A stretch of DNA of 64,000 nt from the NCBI GenBank assembly GCA_963777485.1, contig CAVZQP010000002.1, forward strand, positions 1,364,001 to 1,428,000. The letters are read 5' to 3'. This document shows, in pieces, positions 8,429 to 17,283 of this stretch. Source of the stretch: Bog-473 sp963777485 (lineage in GTDB: Bacteria; Actinomycetota; Acidimicrobiia; Acidimicrobiales; RAAP-2). Position numbers and translations under genes: made by a program. The notes below the pieces were generated by a model that was not told the DNA's origin, did not search any database, and was given only the letters and a program-made list of their open reading frames with translations. The first letter of the stretch is position 1; each line of letters begins with the position of its first letter.

Positions 8429-9446
8429 GTGGGATCCCCCAATCCTCGGCGCTTCACACATCTCGCCAGCGAAGACGAGATGGTCCAGTCTATTCGGGGG
8501 CGCCTGGGAAACGAATTTGAGCTGTTCGGCTTGCGTGACGACGCCGGTGTCGTCCGGCTCCCGGGCGGGGAAACCCTGGTCGTCTCGGTCGACAGCGTCG
8601 TCGAAGGCGTGCACTTCGACCTGTCGTTCTGTGCGCCGTCCGATGTGGGTTGGAAGGCCTTGATGCAGGCCCTGAGCGACCTGGCCGCTATGGGAGCTTC
8701 GCCCGTGGGCGCGTTGATCGCGCTCGGGTTGCCGGGCGACCGGAGTGTCGAAGTCGAAGTCGAATTCGATTTCGAGGACGAGAACGCCGCGGGGGCCCGG
8801 GGCGGCGGCGGGCTCGCGTTGGGCGTGACGGACGGCGTGGCCGAGGCGTCGGCGGCCAGCGGGTGCCCCATCGTGGGCGGGGACGTGTCGTCGGCGGAGC
8901 AGCTGGTCTTGGCGGTCACGGTGCTCGGTACGGTCGCCGGCGGGGGCGCTCCCGTGCCCCGGTCGGGGGCGCGCCCGGGGGACATCGTGTTGGTGACGGG
9001 CCCCTGCGGCGGATCGGCGGCCGGGTTGCGCGAGCTCCGTGTCGCGCGCGCCGGACGCCGACGCCCGCCACGCCTATCGCCGGCCCGTGGCGCGCCTGGC
9101 CGAGGGCGAGGTGGTGCGGCGCTGCGGCGCCCACGCCATGATCGACGTCTCCGACGGCCTGGCGCTCGATCTGCACCGGCTGGCCGACGCGTCCGGCGTG
9201 GGTTTCGCGCTCGAGGATGTGCCGGTCGCCGCGGGAGCGACGTTCGAAGAAGCGCTCGGTGGAGGAGAGGACTACGAACTACTGGTGGCCGTCGCCGAGT
9301 CGGACGTCGAGGCGCTCGAGGGCTCGTTCGACGGGGCGGGTCTGCGTGAGCCGGTCCGCCTCGGTCGCATCGTCGAGGACCCCGAGCTCCGGATCTTGGG
9401 CACGAGCCCCCTCGAGCGGCTGGGGTGGCAGCACCGTCTCGGGTAG
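8429..9446 (+). pseudogene. thiL: Thiamine-monophosphate kinase, split by a +1 frameshift
   Basis: ThiL phosphorylates thiamine monophosphate to thiamine diphosphate. The N-terminal half is read in one frame from GTG 8429 (alternative ATG 8480) through SEDEMVQSIRGRLG, the Mg/ATP motif LRDDAGVV and the DLAAMGASPVGAL segment, as far as GPCGGSAAGLRELR near 9035. The C-terminal half (PDADARHAYRRPVARLAEG, MIDVSDGLALDLHRLA, GGGEDYELLVAV, to 9446) continues in the next frame. One extra base in the CG-rich stretch at ~9039-9055 would explain this. It is either a real inactivation or a sequencing error; no other damage is visible, so an error is plausible. Confidence 0.85.
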
Positions 9447-9562
9447 CGCACGCCGCAATTGCCCGACTAGGTCCAATTACCCGGTCATGAACGGCCTCGA
9501 ATCCGTCGACACATAAGGCCATATGGCCCTGTCCGCTCGGCAACGCCCCTTGTTAGCCTCGC

Positions 9563-9589
9563 CCTCAGTGCGTTTGGCGAGCACTGAGG
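9563..9589. promoter_or_regulatory. Inverted repeat in the leader of the DUF2510-type membrane gene
   Basis: CCTCAGTGC (9563-9571) and GCACTGAGG (9581-9589) are perfect complements around a 9-nt loop. A TAGCCT hexamer at 9554-9559 could be a -10, which would place the hairpin at the very 5' end of the transcript, just before the GGAGG ribosome site of the gene starting at 9603. It could be an operator or an mRNA 5' stabilising or control hairpin. Confidence 0.45.
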
Positions 9590-9602
9590 TGGAGGTTCAG
9601 AA

Positions 9603-10019
9603 GTGTCGGTAATCGTGGGCGGCGCAATCTTTTTCGCGGCGGGCGTGGTGTGTTTGGCGTTGGCCGTGTGGAAGAGCCGGGCGCGCTCGCAATCGATCGC
9701 GCCCGCCACCGCTGAAGTCCGCAACAACCCCGCACCGAGACGGGTAGCGACGACGAAAGTCGCCGCAGCGCCACCGGTAATGGCAACAGCGACGGCAACC
9801 GCGAGGCCACCGGCGACGGCAACAGCACACCGTGCGCCGGCACCGGCCCGCGAGAGCTACTACGCCGTGGCCCCGCCCAGCCGCGCCAAGGGGCGCCCCA
9901 TGGGTTGGTACTCGGTCGACGGGAGCCTGTCGGACGAGCGCTTCTGGGACGGCCGCACCTGGACGGCCCGGCGCCAGCTCGTCGAGGGCAGCTGGTCGGC
10001 CGTCCCCCTCGCCGGCTGA
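9603..10019 (+). CDS. Single-pass membrane protein with C-terminal DUF2510-like domain
   Basis: The 138-residue product begins with one transmembrane helix (residues ~4-22), continues through an Ala/Thr/Pro-rich low-complexity linker and ends with GWYSVDGSLSDERFWDGRTWTARR (in part), a WxxD...WDGxxWT pattern like the actinobacterial DUF2510 module often found next to membrane segments. The GTG start has GGAGG 7 nt upstream. Orientation is probably N-out/C-in or the reverse; the function of the family is unknown. Confidence 0.7.
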   Translation: MSVIVGGAIFFAAGVVCLALAVWKSRARSQSIAPATAEVRNNPAPRRVATTKVAAAPPVMATATATARPPATATAHRAPAPARESYYAVAPPSRAKGRPMGWYSVDGSLSDERFWDGRTWTARRQLVEGSWSAVPLAG

Positions 10020-10076
10020 ACCCCCGAGGGCACCCATGCCCTCCGAGGAAGTCTCAGCCCAGACGCAGAGCCGGCT

Positions 10077-10304
10077 TCAGCCCGCCGACCCCGTCGTTGA
10101 TGCGTAGCTCCGACGGACGGGCTTCGTCACCTTCCCGGCCCGGATGCACGATGTGCACACGTGCAGCCGCTTCGGCGCCCCGTTCACCACGGCCCGCACC
10201 CGTTGCACGTTGGGGTTCCACCGCCGCTTGGTGCGCCGGTGTGAGTGGCTCACGTTCATGCCGAACCCCGGCTTCTTGCCGCAGATGTCGCACACAGATG
10301 CCAT
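10077..10304 (-). CDS. rpmB: 50S ribosomal protein L28
   Basis: The product from ATG 10304 (75 residues) begins [33 protein letters not shown], the hallmark of L28, and retains the CxxC pairs (CDIC near the N-terminus, CTSC near residue 58) of zinc-binding C+ type L28. It is part of the large subunit. A longer frame upstream to 10346 is not supported by homology. It diverges from the fakA-like gene, an arrangement (rpmB / DAK2 / recG) common in many bacteria. Confidence 0.95.
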   Translation of the reverse strand: MASVCDICGKKPGFGMNVSHSHRRTKRRWNPNVQRVRAVVNGAPKRLHVCTSCIRAGKVTKPVRRSYASTTGSAG

Positions 10305-10421
10305 TGGAGGTGAACCTTCCTGAAGAGAACCGACGAAGCCGGCCAAAGACCCGATCGAAAGCCGCGGCCAGAGGGACCAGCTAGGCCTTCGAGAACGGCC
10401 TAAAGGTTAGCATCAGCTGCC

Positions 10422-12158
10422 ATGACCCCCCCGGCGCCGCCGGCGGCCGCAGCATCCCCGGCGGCCCAGGCCCTGCACGCGGAAGACCTGCGTGCGGTCA
10501 TGGGGGGCTACCGAGATGCCCTCAGGCTCCACCAGGCCGACATCAACCGCCTCAACGTGTATCCCGTCCCCGACGGCGACACCGGCACCAACATGGCGCT
10601 CACCCTCGAGGCTGTCGTCGCCGAGCTGGACATCACCCCCCCACCCGCCGGCCTCCCCGAGGTCTGCAAGGCCATCGGTCACGGGTCGCTCATGGGCGCC
10701 CGTGGCAACAGCGGCGTGATCCTCTCCCAGCTCCTCCGCGGCATGACCGAGCGCATGGGCGCCGCCGGTGACGACGGCATCGGCCCCGACATCCTCGTCG
10801 ACGCCATCACCCACGCCGCCGAGCTCGCCCGCAAGGCCGTCGTCCGCCCCGTCGAGGGCACCATCCTCACCGTCGCCAGCGCCGCCGCCGAGGGCGCCGC
10901 CCGCGCCACCACCGCGGCCCCGAGCCTCCTCGCCGTCGTCGAAGGCGCCCGCAGCCAGGCAGCCGACGCCCTCGCCCGCACTCCCGAGCAACTCCCCGTC
11001 CTCGCCCGCGCCGGTGTCGTCGACGCCGGCGGCGCGGGGTTCGTGCTCCTTCTCGATGCCTTCCTCTTCGTGCTCGACGGCCGCCCGCTCCCGGAACCCT
11101 CCGGAGTGGCGGCCCCCGACCTCTCCGCCCTGAACGGCCACCTCTCTGCGGACACCTCCGAGGGTGCAGCCGGCGAGCACGACGAAGGCGGTGACGTCAG
11201 CGACCTGCGCTACGAGGTCATGTACATGCTCGCGGCCCCCGACGACTCCATCGAGGGCTTCAAGGACGTCTGGGCCGGCATCGGCGACTCCATCGTCGTG
11301 GTCGGCGGGGACGGGATGTGGAACTGCCACATCCACACCAACGACGTCGGTGCCGCCATCGAGGCGGCGCTCATCATGGAGGGGCGCCCCTCCCGGATCC
11401 GGGTCACCGATCTCGACGAGCAGGTCGAAGAGGAGCGCTGGGTACGCGAGGGTGTCGGCGCTCCCGGCGCCGGCCCGAGCACCGAAGGCGCCGGGCCCCC
11501 GGCCACCACCGGCGTCGTCGCGGTCGTCTCGGGCGACGGCATCGGCCGCATCTTCCACTCGCTCGGCGTGCACCATCTCGTCGTCGGTGGTCAGACCATG
11601 AACCCCGCCACGGCCGACCTCGTCAAGGCGGTCGAGGCGGTGGCCTCGGACCAGGTGGTGATCCTGCCCAACAACAAGAACATCCGGCCTGTCGCCGAGC
11701 AGGTCGACGGCCTCAGCGACAAGCGCGTGCGGGTCGTCGCAACGGGCTCGATCGTCGAAGGCTTCGCCGCGCTGCTTGCGTACGACCCTGCCGCTGACGT
11801 CGAGACCAATGCTGCCGCCATGACGGAGTCCGCCGCCCGCGTCGTCCCCGCCGAGGTCACCCAAGCCGTCCGCGACTCGTCGACGGATGCCGGCGAGGTG
11901 CACGAGGGCGATTGGATCGGCATCTCCCGTGACGGCGTCGTTTCCATCGCCGACAACGTCGTCGTCTGCACGCGCCTCTTGCTCAGCCGTCTCCTCGACG
12001 ACAGCCACGAACTGGTCACGCTGATCGAGGGCGAGGGCGCCCGGGTGGCGGACACGAGGCGGATCGAAGAATGGCTCTCCGAGGAGTACCCCGACGTCGC
12101 ACTCGAGGTGCACCAGGGCGGTCAGCCGCTTTACCCGTACCTGCTTGGGATTGAGTAG
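10422..12158 (+). CDS. fakA: DAK2/DegV-domain protein, fatty acid kinase FakA-like
   Basis: The 578-residue protein has an N-terminal DhaL/DAK2 nucleotide-binding domain with the metal-binding signature NVYPVPDGDTGTNMALTL (residues ~45-62) and GARGNSGVILSQLLRG, then a middle region and a C-terminal domain of the YloV type. In Firmicutes FakA phosphorylates FakB-bound fatty acids; in this lineage the role is by homology only. No separate FakB/DegV gene was seen in the window. TAGCAT lies 8 nt before the ATG, so the mRNA is probably leaderless. Its stop overlaps the recG start. Confidence 0.88.
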   Translation: MTPPAPPAAAASPAAQALHAEDLRAVMGGYRDALRLHQADINRLNVYPVPDGDTGTNMALTLEAVVAELDITPPPAGLPEVCKAIGHGSLMGARGNSGVILSQLLRGMTERMGAAGDDGIGPDILVDAITHAAELARKAVVRPVEGTILTVASAAAEGAARATTAAPSLLAVVEGARSQAADALARTPEQLPVLARAGVVDAGGAGFVLLLDAFLFVLDGRPLPEPSGVAAPDLSALNGHLSADTSEGAAGEHDEGGDVSDLRYEVMYMLAAPDDSIEGFKDVWAGIGDSIVVVGGDGMWNCHIHTNDVGAAIEAALIMEGRPSRIRVTDLDEQVEEERWVREGVGAPGAGPSTEGAGPPATTGVVAVVSGDGIGRIFHSLGVHHLVVGGQTMNPATADLVKAVEAVASDQVVILPNNKNIRPVAEQVDGLSDKRVRVVATGSIVEGFAALLAYDPAADVETNAAAMTESAARVVPAEVTQAVRDSSTDAGEVHEGDWIGISRDGVVSIADNVVVCTRLLLSRLLDDSHELVTLIEGEGARVADTRRIEEWLSEEYPDVALEVHQGGQPLYPYLLGIE

Positions 12159-14307
12159 TAGCGGCCGGACTCTGCGCGCTCTGCGCGACATCGAGGTCAC
12201 GCGGCTCCACGGCGTTTCGGAGCGGCGGACCAAGATGCTGTCCGAGCTCGGCATCGACAACGTCCTCGACCTTCTCACCACGTACCCGCGCCGCTACATC
12301 GACCGCACCCGCCAGGCCGACGTCTCCGACCTGATCGTCGGTGACGAGGCGGCCGTGCTCGCGACCGTCCAGTCGGTCTCCTCCCGCCGCACCCGCCAGG
12401 GTCGGGCAATGGTCGAGCTGACCGTGCGCGACGACACCGGACGGCTGAAGATCGTCTTCTTCAACCAGCCCTGGCGGGCCAAGCAACTCGACTCGGGCAC
12501 CGACGCCATCTTCTTCGGCAAGGTCACCGAGTTCCGGGGCCGTCGGCAGATGACCAACCCCGTCGTCGACGTCATCGCCGGCGCCACCGCTGAACGGCGC
12601 ACCCTCCGCATCGTCCCGGTCTACCCGGCGTCGGCCAAGGTCGGCCTGACCAGCTGGGAGATCCGCTCGTTCGTCGACGAGGCGCTTCAGCGCGCCGGCG
12701 AATTCGCCGACCCCGTCCCCGACGAAGTGCGCGCGTCGCTCGATCTGTGGGGCCGCACCGAGTCGTTCGACGCCATCCACCGGCCGGAGTCTTTCGACGC
12801 CAAAGACCGAGCCCATCGCCGGCTGGTCTTCGACGAGCTGTTCCGCCTCCAATTGGCGCTCGTCCTCCGCCGCCGCGCCTTCGAGGTGAACGCCCGCGCT
12901 CTCCGCCACGACGTCTCGCCCCGCGAGGTCACCGGTGGCGTCTCGGACACGCTGGTGGCTCGTTTTCTCTCCGGTCTGCCCTTCGAGCTCACAACTGCGC
13001 AGCGCCGGGCGCTCGCCGTGATCGTCGCCGACATGGCTGGCCCCTTCCCCATGCACCGCCTGCTCCAAGGCGACGTCGGCTCCGGCAAGACCGTCGTCGC
13101 GCTCGCTGCCCTCCTCGCCGCATGCCAAAGCGGGCACCAGGGCGCCCTCATGGTGCCGACCGAGGTGTTGGCCGAACAGCACTTCACCGCCGTCCGCGCG
13201 TTGCTTGGCGAACTCGAAGGCCCGGGCGGCATGGCCGGTGGCCTGATCCGCGTCGAGCTCCTTACGAGCAAGGTGAAAGGAAAGGCGCGCACGGCCGTCC
13301 TCGAGGGCCTGGCCTCGGGCGCCATCGGCCTCGTCGTTGGCACCCACGCCCTGTTGACCGAAGGGGTCAGGTTCCATTCCCTTGGCTGCGTCGTCATCGA
13401 CGAGCAACACCGCTTCGGTGTCGAGCAGCGAGCGACGCTCCGGAGCAAGGGCGCAGATGGCGACCCCGACCTCCTGGTCATGACGGCGACGCCGATTCCT
13501 CGCACCGCCGCCATGGTGATCTTCGGCGACCTCGACCTCACCACGCTCGACGAGCTGCCCCCCGGCCGCGTCCCGATTACGACCGAGTGGCTGCCGGGCG
13601 AGGATGCGGCCACCGAAGCGTGGGACCGAGTTCGCAGCGAAGTGGCGGCCCGGGGCCGACGCGCCTTCGTCGTGTGCCCGCTCGTCGGCGAGTCGCTCCG
13701 CGTCGAGGCCAAGTCCGCCACAGAGGAATACGAGCGTCTGGCGGCGCACGAGCTGTCGGGCCTCCGAGTCGGGCTCATGCACGGACAGATGGCCACCGCA
13801 GCCCGCGAGGAAGTGATGGAACGGTTCCGGTCCGGAGAGGTCCAAGTCCTCGTCGCGACCACGGTCATCGAGGTCGGTGTCGACGTGCCCGAGGCGACGG
13901 TCATGGTCGTCGAGAGCGCCGACCGGTTCGGCATCGCCCAGTTGCACCAGCTGCGTGGGCGCGTCGGCCGAGGGCAAGACCCGAGCTGGTGCTACCTCCT
14001 CGGGGGCGAGGACGACAACGAACGTCTCGCCGCGGTGGCTGGTTCGACTGACGGCTTCGCTTTGGCCGAGGCCGACTTGCGTCTGCGCGGCGAGGGCACG
14101 CTGCTCGGTGCACGCCAGAAGGGTCAGAGCGACCTCCGCCTGGCCTCGCTCTCCGACGAGAGCGATATTGCGCTCCTCGGCGACGCCAAGAAGGCGGCTG
14201 AGAAGATCGTCGACGCAGATCCGCAACTGGCCGACCACGAGGACCTCCGCGAAGAGGTGGGCCTGCTGATCAGCGAAGACGAGGGGGAGTACCTCTTCAA
14301 GAGCTGA
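12145..14307 (+). CDS. recG: ATP-dependent DNA helicase RecG
   Basis: RecG reverses stalled replication forks and branch-migrates Holliday junctions. The 720 residues show the N-terminal wedge/OB region, Walker A GDVGSGKTVVA (~residue 310), the DEQH box in VVIDEQHRFGVEQR (~residue 420), motif III MTATPIPRTAAM, and the C-terminal helicase segment with RVGLMHGQM, STTVIEVGVDVPEA-like sequence and the QLRGRVGRG motif. The TTG start at 12145 overlaps the preceding stop by 14 nt, so translation is probably coupled; TTG 12151 is an alternative. Confidence 0.96.
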   Translation: MGLSSSGRTLRALRDIEVTRLHGVSERRTKMLSELGIDNVLDLLTTYPRRYIDRTRQADVSDLIVGDEAAVLATVQSVSSRRTRQGRAMVELTVRDDTGRLKIVFFNQPWRAKQLDSGTDAIFFGKVTEFRGRRQMTNPVVDVIAGATAERRTLRIVPVYPASAKVGLTSWEIRSFVDEALQRAGEFADPVPDEVRASLDLWGRTESFDAIHRPESFDAKDRAHRRLVFDELFRLQLALVLRRRAFEVNARALRHDVSPREVTGGVSDTLVARFLSGLPFELTTAQRRALAVIVADMAGPFPMHRLLQGDVGSGKTVVALAALLAACQSGHQGALMVPTEVLAEQHFTAVRALLGELEGPGGMAGGLIRVELLTSKVKGKARTAVLEGLASGAIGLVVGTHALLTEGVRFHSLGCVVIDEQHRFGVEQRATLRSKGADGDPDLLVMTATPIPRTAAMVIFGDLDLTTLDELPPGRVPITTEWLPGEDAATEAWDRVRSEVAARGRRAFVVCPLVGESLRVEAKSATEEYERLAAHELSGLRVGLMHGQMATAAREEVMERFRSGEVQVLVATTVIEVGVDVPEATVMVVESADRFGIAQLHQLRGRVGRGQDPSWCYLLGGEDDNERLAAVAGSTDGFALAEADLRLRGEGTLLGARQKGQSDLRLASLSDESDIALLGDAKKAAEKIVDADPQLADHEDLREEVGLLISEDEGEYLFKS

Positions 14308-14387
14308 GGGCAACTGTTCCGTCGCAACGCCATCTGCCTCCGTGTGTCCAACGGACCCCGGCGGCAAGGGTTTCCACAAACCCCTTT

Positions 14388-14518
14388 CGTATACGACGAA
14401 TCCTGTGTATTCGCGATCGTTGTGCGCAGGACGCCCTACGCAAACTGAGTTCTTGTGCGCACCAAGGTCCGCGCATTGTTTTCGGAATGCGCAAGAAATG
14501 CCATATATCCGCCCGTTC
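14388..14518. repeat. Short periodic array (~33 bp) with CGTATACGA/TGTGCGCA cores
   Basis: Cores lie at 14389 (GTATACG), 14422 (GTGCGCA), 14455 (GTGCGCA) and 14487 (ATGCGCA), spaced 33, 33 and 32 bp. All are perfectly alternating purine-pyrimidine heptamers, as in the arrays at 1315 and 37281. The last core includes the ATG proposed for the mobile mystery protein A gene. Base composition here is less GC-rich than the flanks. Confidence 0.45.
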
Positions 14519-15008
14519 TTCGAATGTGCAGCCGTTTCGTTTCAAGCTTCGACGGCAGCTTGATCAGGAGATCGCCGGCCTGGACAGAATTGTGCCGCCG
14601 CCCCCACCAAGGGGATGGGTACGTGCGATCCGCACCGCCCTCGGCATGTCGACCTACGAATTGTCCGAGCGCGTCGGACTGTCGGCGTCACGCGTGCTGC
14701 AGCTGGAGGCGGCCGAAGCTGACGGCTCCATCCGGTTGGAGATGCTCCGTCGCGTCGCGCAGGGCCTCAACTGTCGGGTCGTGTACGCACTGATACCCGC
14801 GGAGTCACTTGACGCAATGGTGCGAGCACAAGCTCACCGCAAGGCGGCCGAGGAGCTGGCCCGACGACCGCAGGAGCTCGTTTGCGTCGACGACGACGTC
14901 ATTGAGGAGACAGCGTCGGAGCAGCTGTGGGCCCGGGCTTACCAACTCGTCGACAGCCGGGGACTCTGGCGGGTTGGCGAGAGTGACCACCGTGCTGAAC
15001 CCATCTGA
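14487..15008 (+). CDS. Mobile mystery protein A (HTH protein), without its usual partner
   Basis: The 173-residue protein matches the mobile mystery protein A family: KLRRQLDQEIAGL, the invariant PPPPRGWVRAIRTALGMS entry to a helix-turn-helix (residues ~40-75), SRVLQLEAAEADGSI and the LNCRVVYALIP segment. These proteins are normally encoded next to mobile mystery protein B, a Fic/Doc-domain protein, in mobile regions, and the pair behaves like a toxin-antitoxin unit. Here rsmD follows directly and no Fic gene is present. GTG 14526 is an alternative start. The local AT-richness suggests acquisition by transfer. Confidence 0.8.
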   Translation: MRKKCHISARSSNVQPFRFKLRRQLDQEIAGLDRIVPPPPPRGWVRAIRTALGMSTYELSERVGLSASRVLQLEAAEADGSIRLEMLRRVAQGLNCRVVYALIPAESLDAMVRAQAHRKAAEELARRPQELVCVDDDVIEETASEQLWARAYQLVDSRGLWRVGESDHRAEPI

Positions 15009-15029
15009 TGGCCGTCGTAGGGTGGGCCG

Positions 15030-15605
15030 ATGCGGGTCATCGGAGGCCGGAGCCGCGGGCGCCGGCTCGCCGCCAAGCTGCCCAAGTCCGTGCGGCCGAC
15101 ATCGGACAGGGTGCGGGAATCGATCTTTGACATCCTGGGCTCCCAAGGCGGCGTCGAAGGCCTGAGGGTCATCGACCTCTTCTCGGGCAGCGGCGCCCTC
15201 GGCGTCGAGGCGCTCTCCCGAGGCGCCGCCTCGGCGACCTTCGTCGACCTCGACCCCGATGCCCTCGACGCCGTACGGGAGAACCTCGCCGCCGTCGGGC
15301 TGGCCGACGCTGATGCGACCCTCGTGCGGGGCACCCTGCCCGGGTGGCTCCGCATGGGCAGCGGGAACCAGCACCGGGGCACGGGGTACGACTACGACCT
15401 CGCGCTGTGCGACCCGCCCTACGACTTCGTGGATTGGCCGGCCCTCCTCGAATCCCTCGACGCGGCCACGGTGGTCCTGGAGTCCTCGACGCCCATCACG
15501 CTGCCTGACACCTGGGTGGTCGCTAGAGAGCGACGGTACGGCGGTACGCTCGTCACCGTGGCTCATCACCGTGGTGACGCAGGCGACACCGGAGAAACCG
15601 CATGA
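15030..15605 (+). CDS. rsmD: 16S rRNA (guanine(966)-N2)-methyltransferase
   Basis: The 191-residue SAM-dependent methyltransferase shows the RsmD N-terminus MRVIGGRSRGRRL, PTSDRVRESIFDIL, the SAM-binding motif LFSGSGALGVEALSRGA (residues ~50-66) and the catalytic DPPY (residue ~125). It methylates G966 of 16S rRNA during 30S assembly. TAGGGT lies 6 nt before the ATG, fitting a leaderless transcript. The stop overlaps the coaD start by 4 nt, the widespread rsmD-coaD pairing. Confidence 0.95.
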   Translation: MRVIGGRSRGRRLAAKLPKSVRPTSDRVRESIFDILGSQGGVEGLRVIDLFSGSGALGVEALSRGAASATFVDLDPDALDAVRENLAAVGLADADATLVRGTLPGWLRMGSGNQHRGTGYDYDLALCDPPYDFVDWPALLESLDAATVVLESSTPITLPDTWVVARERRYGGTLVTVAHHRGDAGDTGETA

Positions 15606-16096
15606 AGGTCGGACTGTTCCCGGGCTCCTTCGACCCGTTCCACAACGGACATCTCGAGATCGTTGCGCGAGCCACCAAGCTCTTCGACAAGGTCGTCGTC
15701 GCGGCTGTGCGCAACCCTCAAAAGGGTGCGGCGCTCTTCGATCTCGAGGAGCGTCAAGAGCTGCTCGAGCAGGCCACCGCGCATCTCCCGGGCGTGGAGA
15801 TCGTGTCGATGTCGACGCTTACCGTCTGGGTCGCCCGTGACGTCGGCGCGGACGCCATCATCCGCGGGTTGCGGGCCGTCTCGGACTTCGAGGCCGAGAT
15901 GCAGATGGCGCAGATGAACAACCACCTCTCGGGTGTCGAGACGATCTTCATCCCCACGAGCCCAGAGGTGTCTTTCATGGCCTCCAAGTTGGTGCGAGAG
16001 GTCTGGCGCTTCGGCGGGGACGTGTCTGCCTTCGTGCCCGAGCCTGTCGCCAAGGCGTTAGCGGCGAAGTACAAGGAGGGAGGGGGAAAGCGGTGA
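15602..16096 (+). CDS. coaD: Pantetheine-phosphate adenylyltransferase
   Basis: CoaD transfers AMP to 4'-phosphopantetheine, the penultimate step of coenzyme A synthesis. The 164 residues begin MKVGLFPGSFDPFHNGHLEI, which contains the (H/T)xGH nucleotidyl-transferase motif, and end with the SPEVSFMASKLVREVWRFGGDVSAFVP region, close to the ISSTxVRxIA pattern of the family. It is translationally coupled to rsmD (ATGA overlap) and to the next gene (GTGA overlap). Confidence 0.96.
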   Translation: MKVGLFPGSFDPFHNGHLEIVARATKLFDKVVVAAVRNPQKGAALFDLEERQELLEQATAHLPGVEIVSMSTLTVWVARDVGADAIIRGLRAVSDFEAEMQMAQMNNHLSGVETIFIPTSPEVSFMASKLVREVWRFGGDVSAFVPEPVAKALAAKYKEGGGKR

Positions 16097-16656
16097 GCGA
16101 CCGCTTCCTCGATGTCGACGAAGAACAACCGGTCGAGGAGGTCGGGATCGAGTCGATCCTCAACCAACTGCTCGACCTGATCCACGCGGCGAAGTCGATG
16201 CCGCTCTCCTCGTCGGTGATGGTCTCGCGCGACGAAGTGATCTCCCTCGTGCAAGCCGGTCAAGAGAGCCTGCCCGAGGAGCTACGCCAGGCCCGTTGGC
16301 TCCTCCGCGAGCACGAGGAATTCATGGCGGAGCGCAGCCGCGAGGCCGAAGCGCTCATGGACGAGGTGCGGGCGCAGGCCGAGCACATGGTGCAGCGCAC
16401 CGAGATCGTGCGGCAGGCCAATGCCGTGGCGCAGCGCATCCTCGATGACGCCAACGAGGAGGCCCGCGCTCTGCGACACCAGGCCGAGGACTTCGTTGAC
16501 CAGAAGCTCGCGGGCATGGAAATCGTGCTCGACCGCCTCACCCGCACCGTTCAGGCCGGCCGCGCCAAGCTGGCCGCCCCGACGATCGAGGCGCCGGGCC
16601 AGGACGAGGCAGCCGGACTGGAGGAGGACGGGTTCTTCGACCAGGATCAGTCGTGA
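16093..16656 (+). CDS. Coiled-coil protein of the DivIVA/AtpF-like type
   Basis: This 187-residue protein is almost entirely predicted helix, with a coiled coil from about residue 60 to 155 (repeated A/E/R/Q heptads such as EAEALMDEVRAQAEHMVQRTEI) and an acidic tail. Proteins of this kind occupy the same slot between coaD and the DUF177 gene in many actinobacteria and are often annotated as cell-division initiation or ATP synthase subunit B-like proteins. No catalytic motif is seen. The GTG start overlaps coaD by 4 nt. Confidence 0.7.
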   Translation: MSDRFLDVDEEQPVEEVGIESILNQLLDLIHAAKSMPLSSSVMVSRDEVISLVQAGQESLPEELRQARWLLREHEEFMAERSREAEALMDEVRAQAEHMVQRTEIVRQANAVAQRILDDANEEARALRHQAEDFVDQKLAGMEIVLDRLTRTVQAGRAKLAAPTIEAPGQDEAAGLEEDGFFDQDQS

Positions 16657-17192
16657 TGACGACGGCCGACCCGTTCGTCGTCCACGTCGCCCGACTGAGG
16701 CGAAAGAGCGGGCAGCACGCGCACGAGCTGCGACGGGGCGAGGTCGCACTCGCCGGCCCGCTGCACGAGCAGGGCATCGACGTGGGTCGCAGCGTCATGC
16801 CGACCGGCGCGGAAGCCGAAATCGACGTCGAGCTGATCTCCTTCGAGGGCGGGATCGAAGCGGAGGGCACCATTCGGGCGCCATGGGTCGGCACGTGCCG
16901 GCGCTGCGCCGAGCGGGTGGAGGGCGAACTCCAGATCCCCGTGCACGAACGCTTCGCCGACGTGGCGGTGGCCGGTCCGAGCGACGAGGACTTCTACCCG
17001 ATCGACCTCGACCAAATCGACCTGGCCCCGCTGGTGCGAGACGCCGTCGTGCTCGAGCTGCCCATGGCGCCCTTGTGCAAGGAGGACTGCGCCGGCCTGT
17101 GCCCCCAGTGCGGAGCCAACCGCAACGAGGGCGACTGCGGCTGCGTTGCCCCACGGGACCCCCGGTGGGCTAACCTCGACGTGCTCAGGTAG
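16653..17192 (+). CDS. DUF177/YceD family protein
   Basis: The 179-residue protein belongs to the YceD (DUF177) family, whose genes sit upstream of rpmF in most bacteria and which is linked to 23S rRNA or large-subunit biogenesis. Diagnostic features are the TCRRCAERVEG knuckle, the conserved acidic DEDFYPIDLDQIDLAPLVRDAVVLELP block and the C-terminal CxxDCAGLCPQCG segment. The start overlaps the upstream gene by 4 nt; rpmF follows 91 bp later. Confidence 0.9.
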   Translation: MMTTADPFVVHVARLRRKSGQHAHELRRGEVALAGPLHEQGIDVGRSVMPTGAEAEIDVELISFEGGIEAEGTIRAPWVGTCRRCAERVEGELQIPVHERFADVAVAGPSDEDFYPIDLDQIDLAPLVRDAVVLELPMAPLCKEDCAGLCPQCGANRNEGDCGCVAPRDPRWANLDVLR

Positions 17193-17283
17193 CCCTTTCC
17201 GGAGGGCTTGCCCGTCTCAGAGTGCCCACGCTTTGCCGCTGGGCGCACCCGGAGCGCTCTGAACCGATCGTTGGAGTCCGTCC

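Noticed and set aside
6569..9349. Long plus-strand frame covering pckG and the start of thiL
   Set aside because: Its first part is the antisense of pckG; only the part after 8429 is recognisable (ThiL).
9517..9528. GGCCATATGGCC palindrome
   Set aside because: A perfect 12-bp palindrome but single-copy and not positioned relative to any promoter; likely chance.
10413..12281. 622-codon minus-strand frame opposite the fakA-like gene
   Set aside because: Low-complexity Gly/Asp/Val product with no family features; antisense shadow.
12016..14379. 787-codon minus-strand frame opposite recG
   Set aside because: Antisense shadow; RecG helicase motifs are intact on the plus strand.
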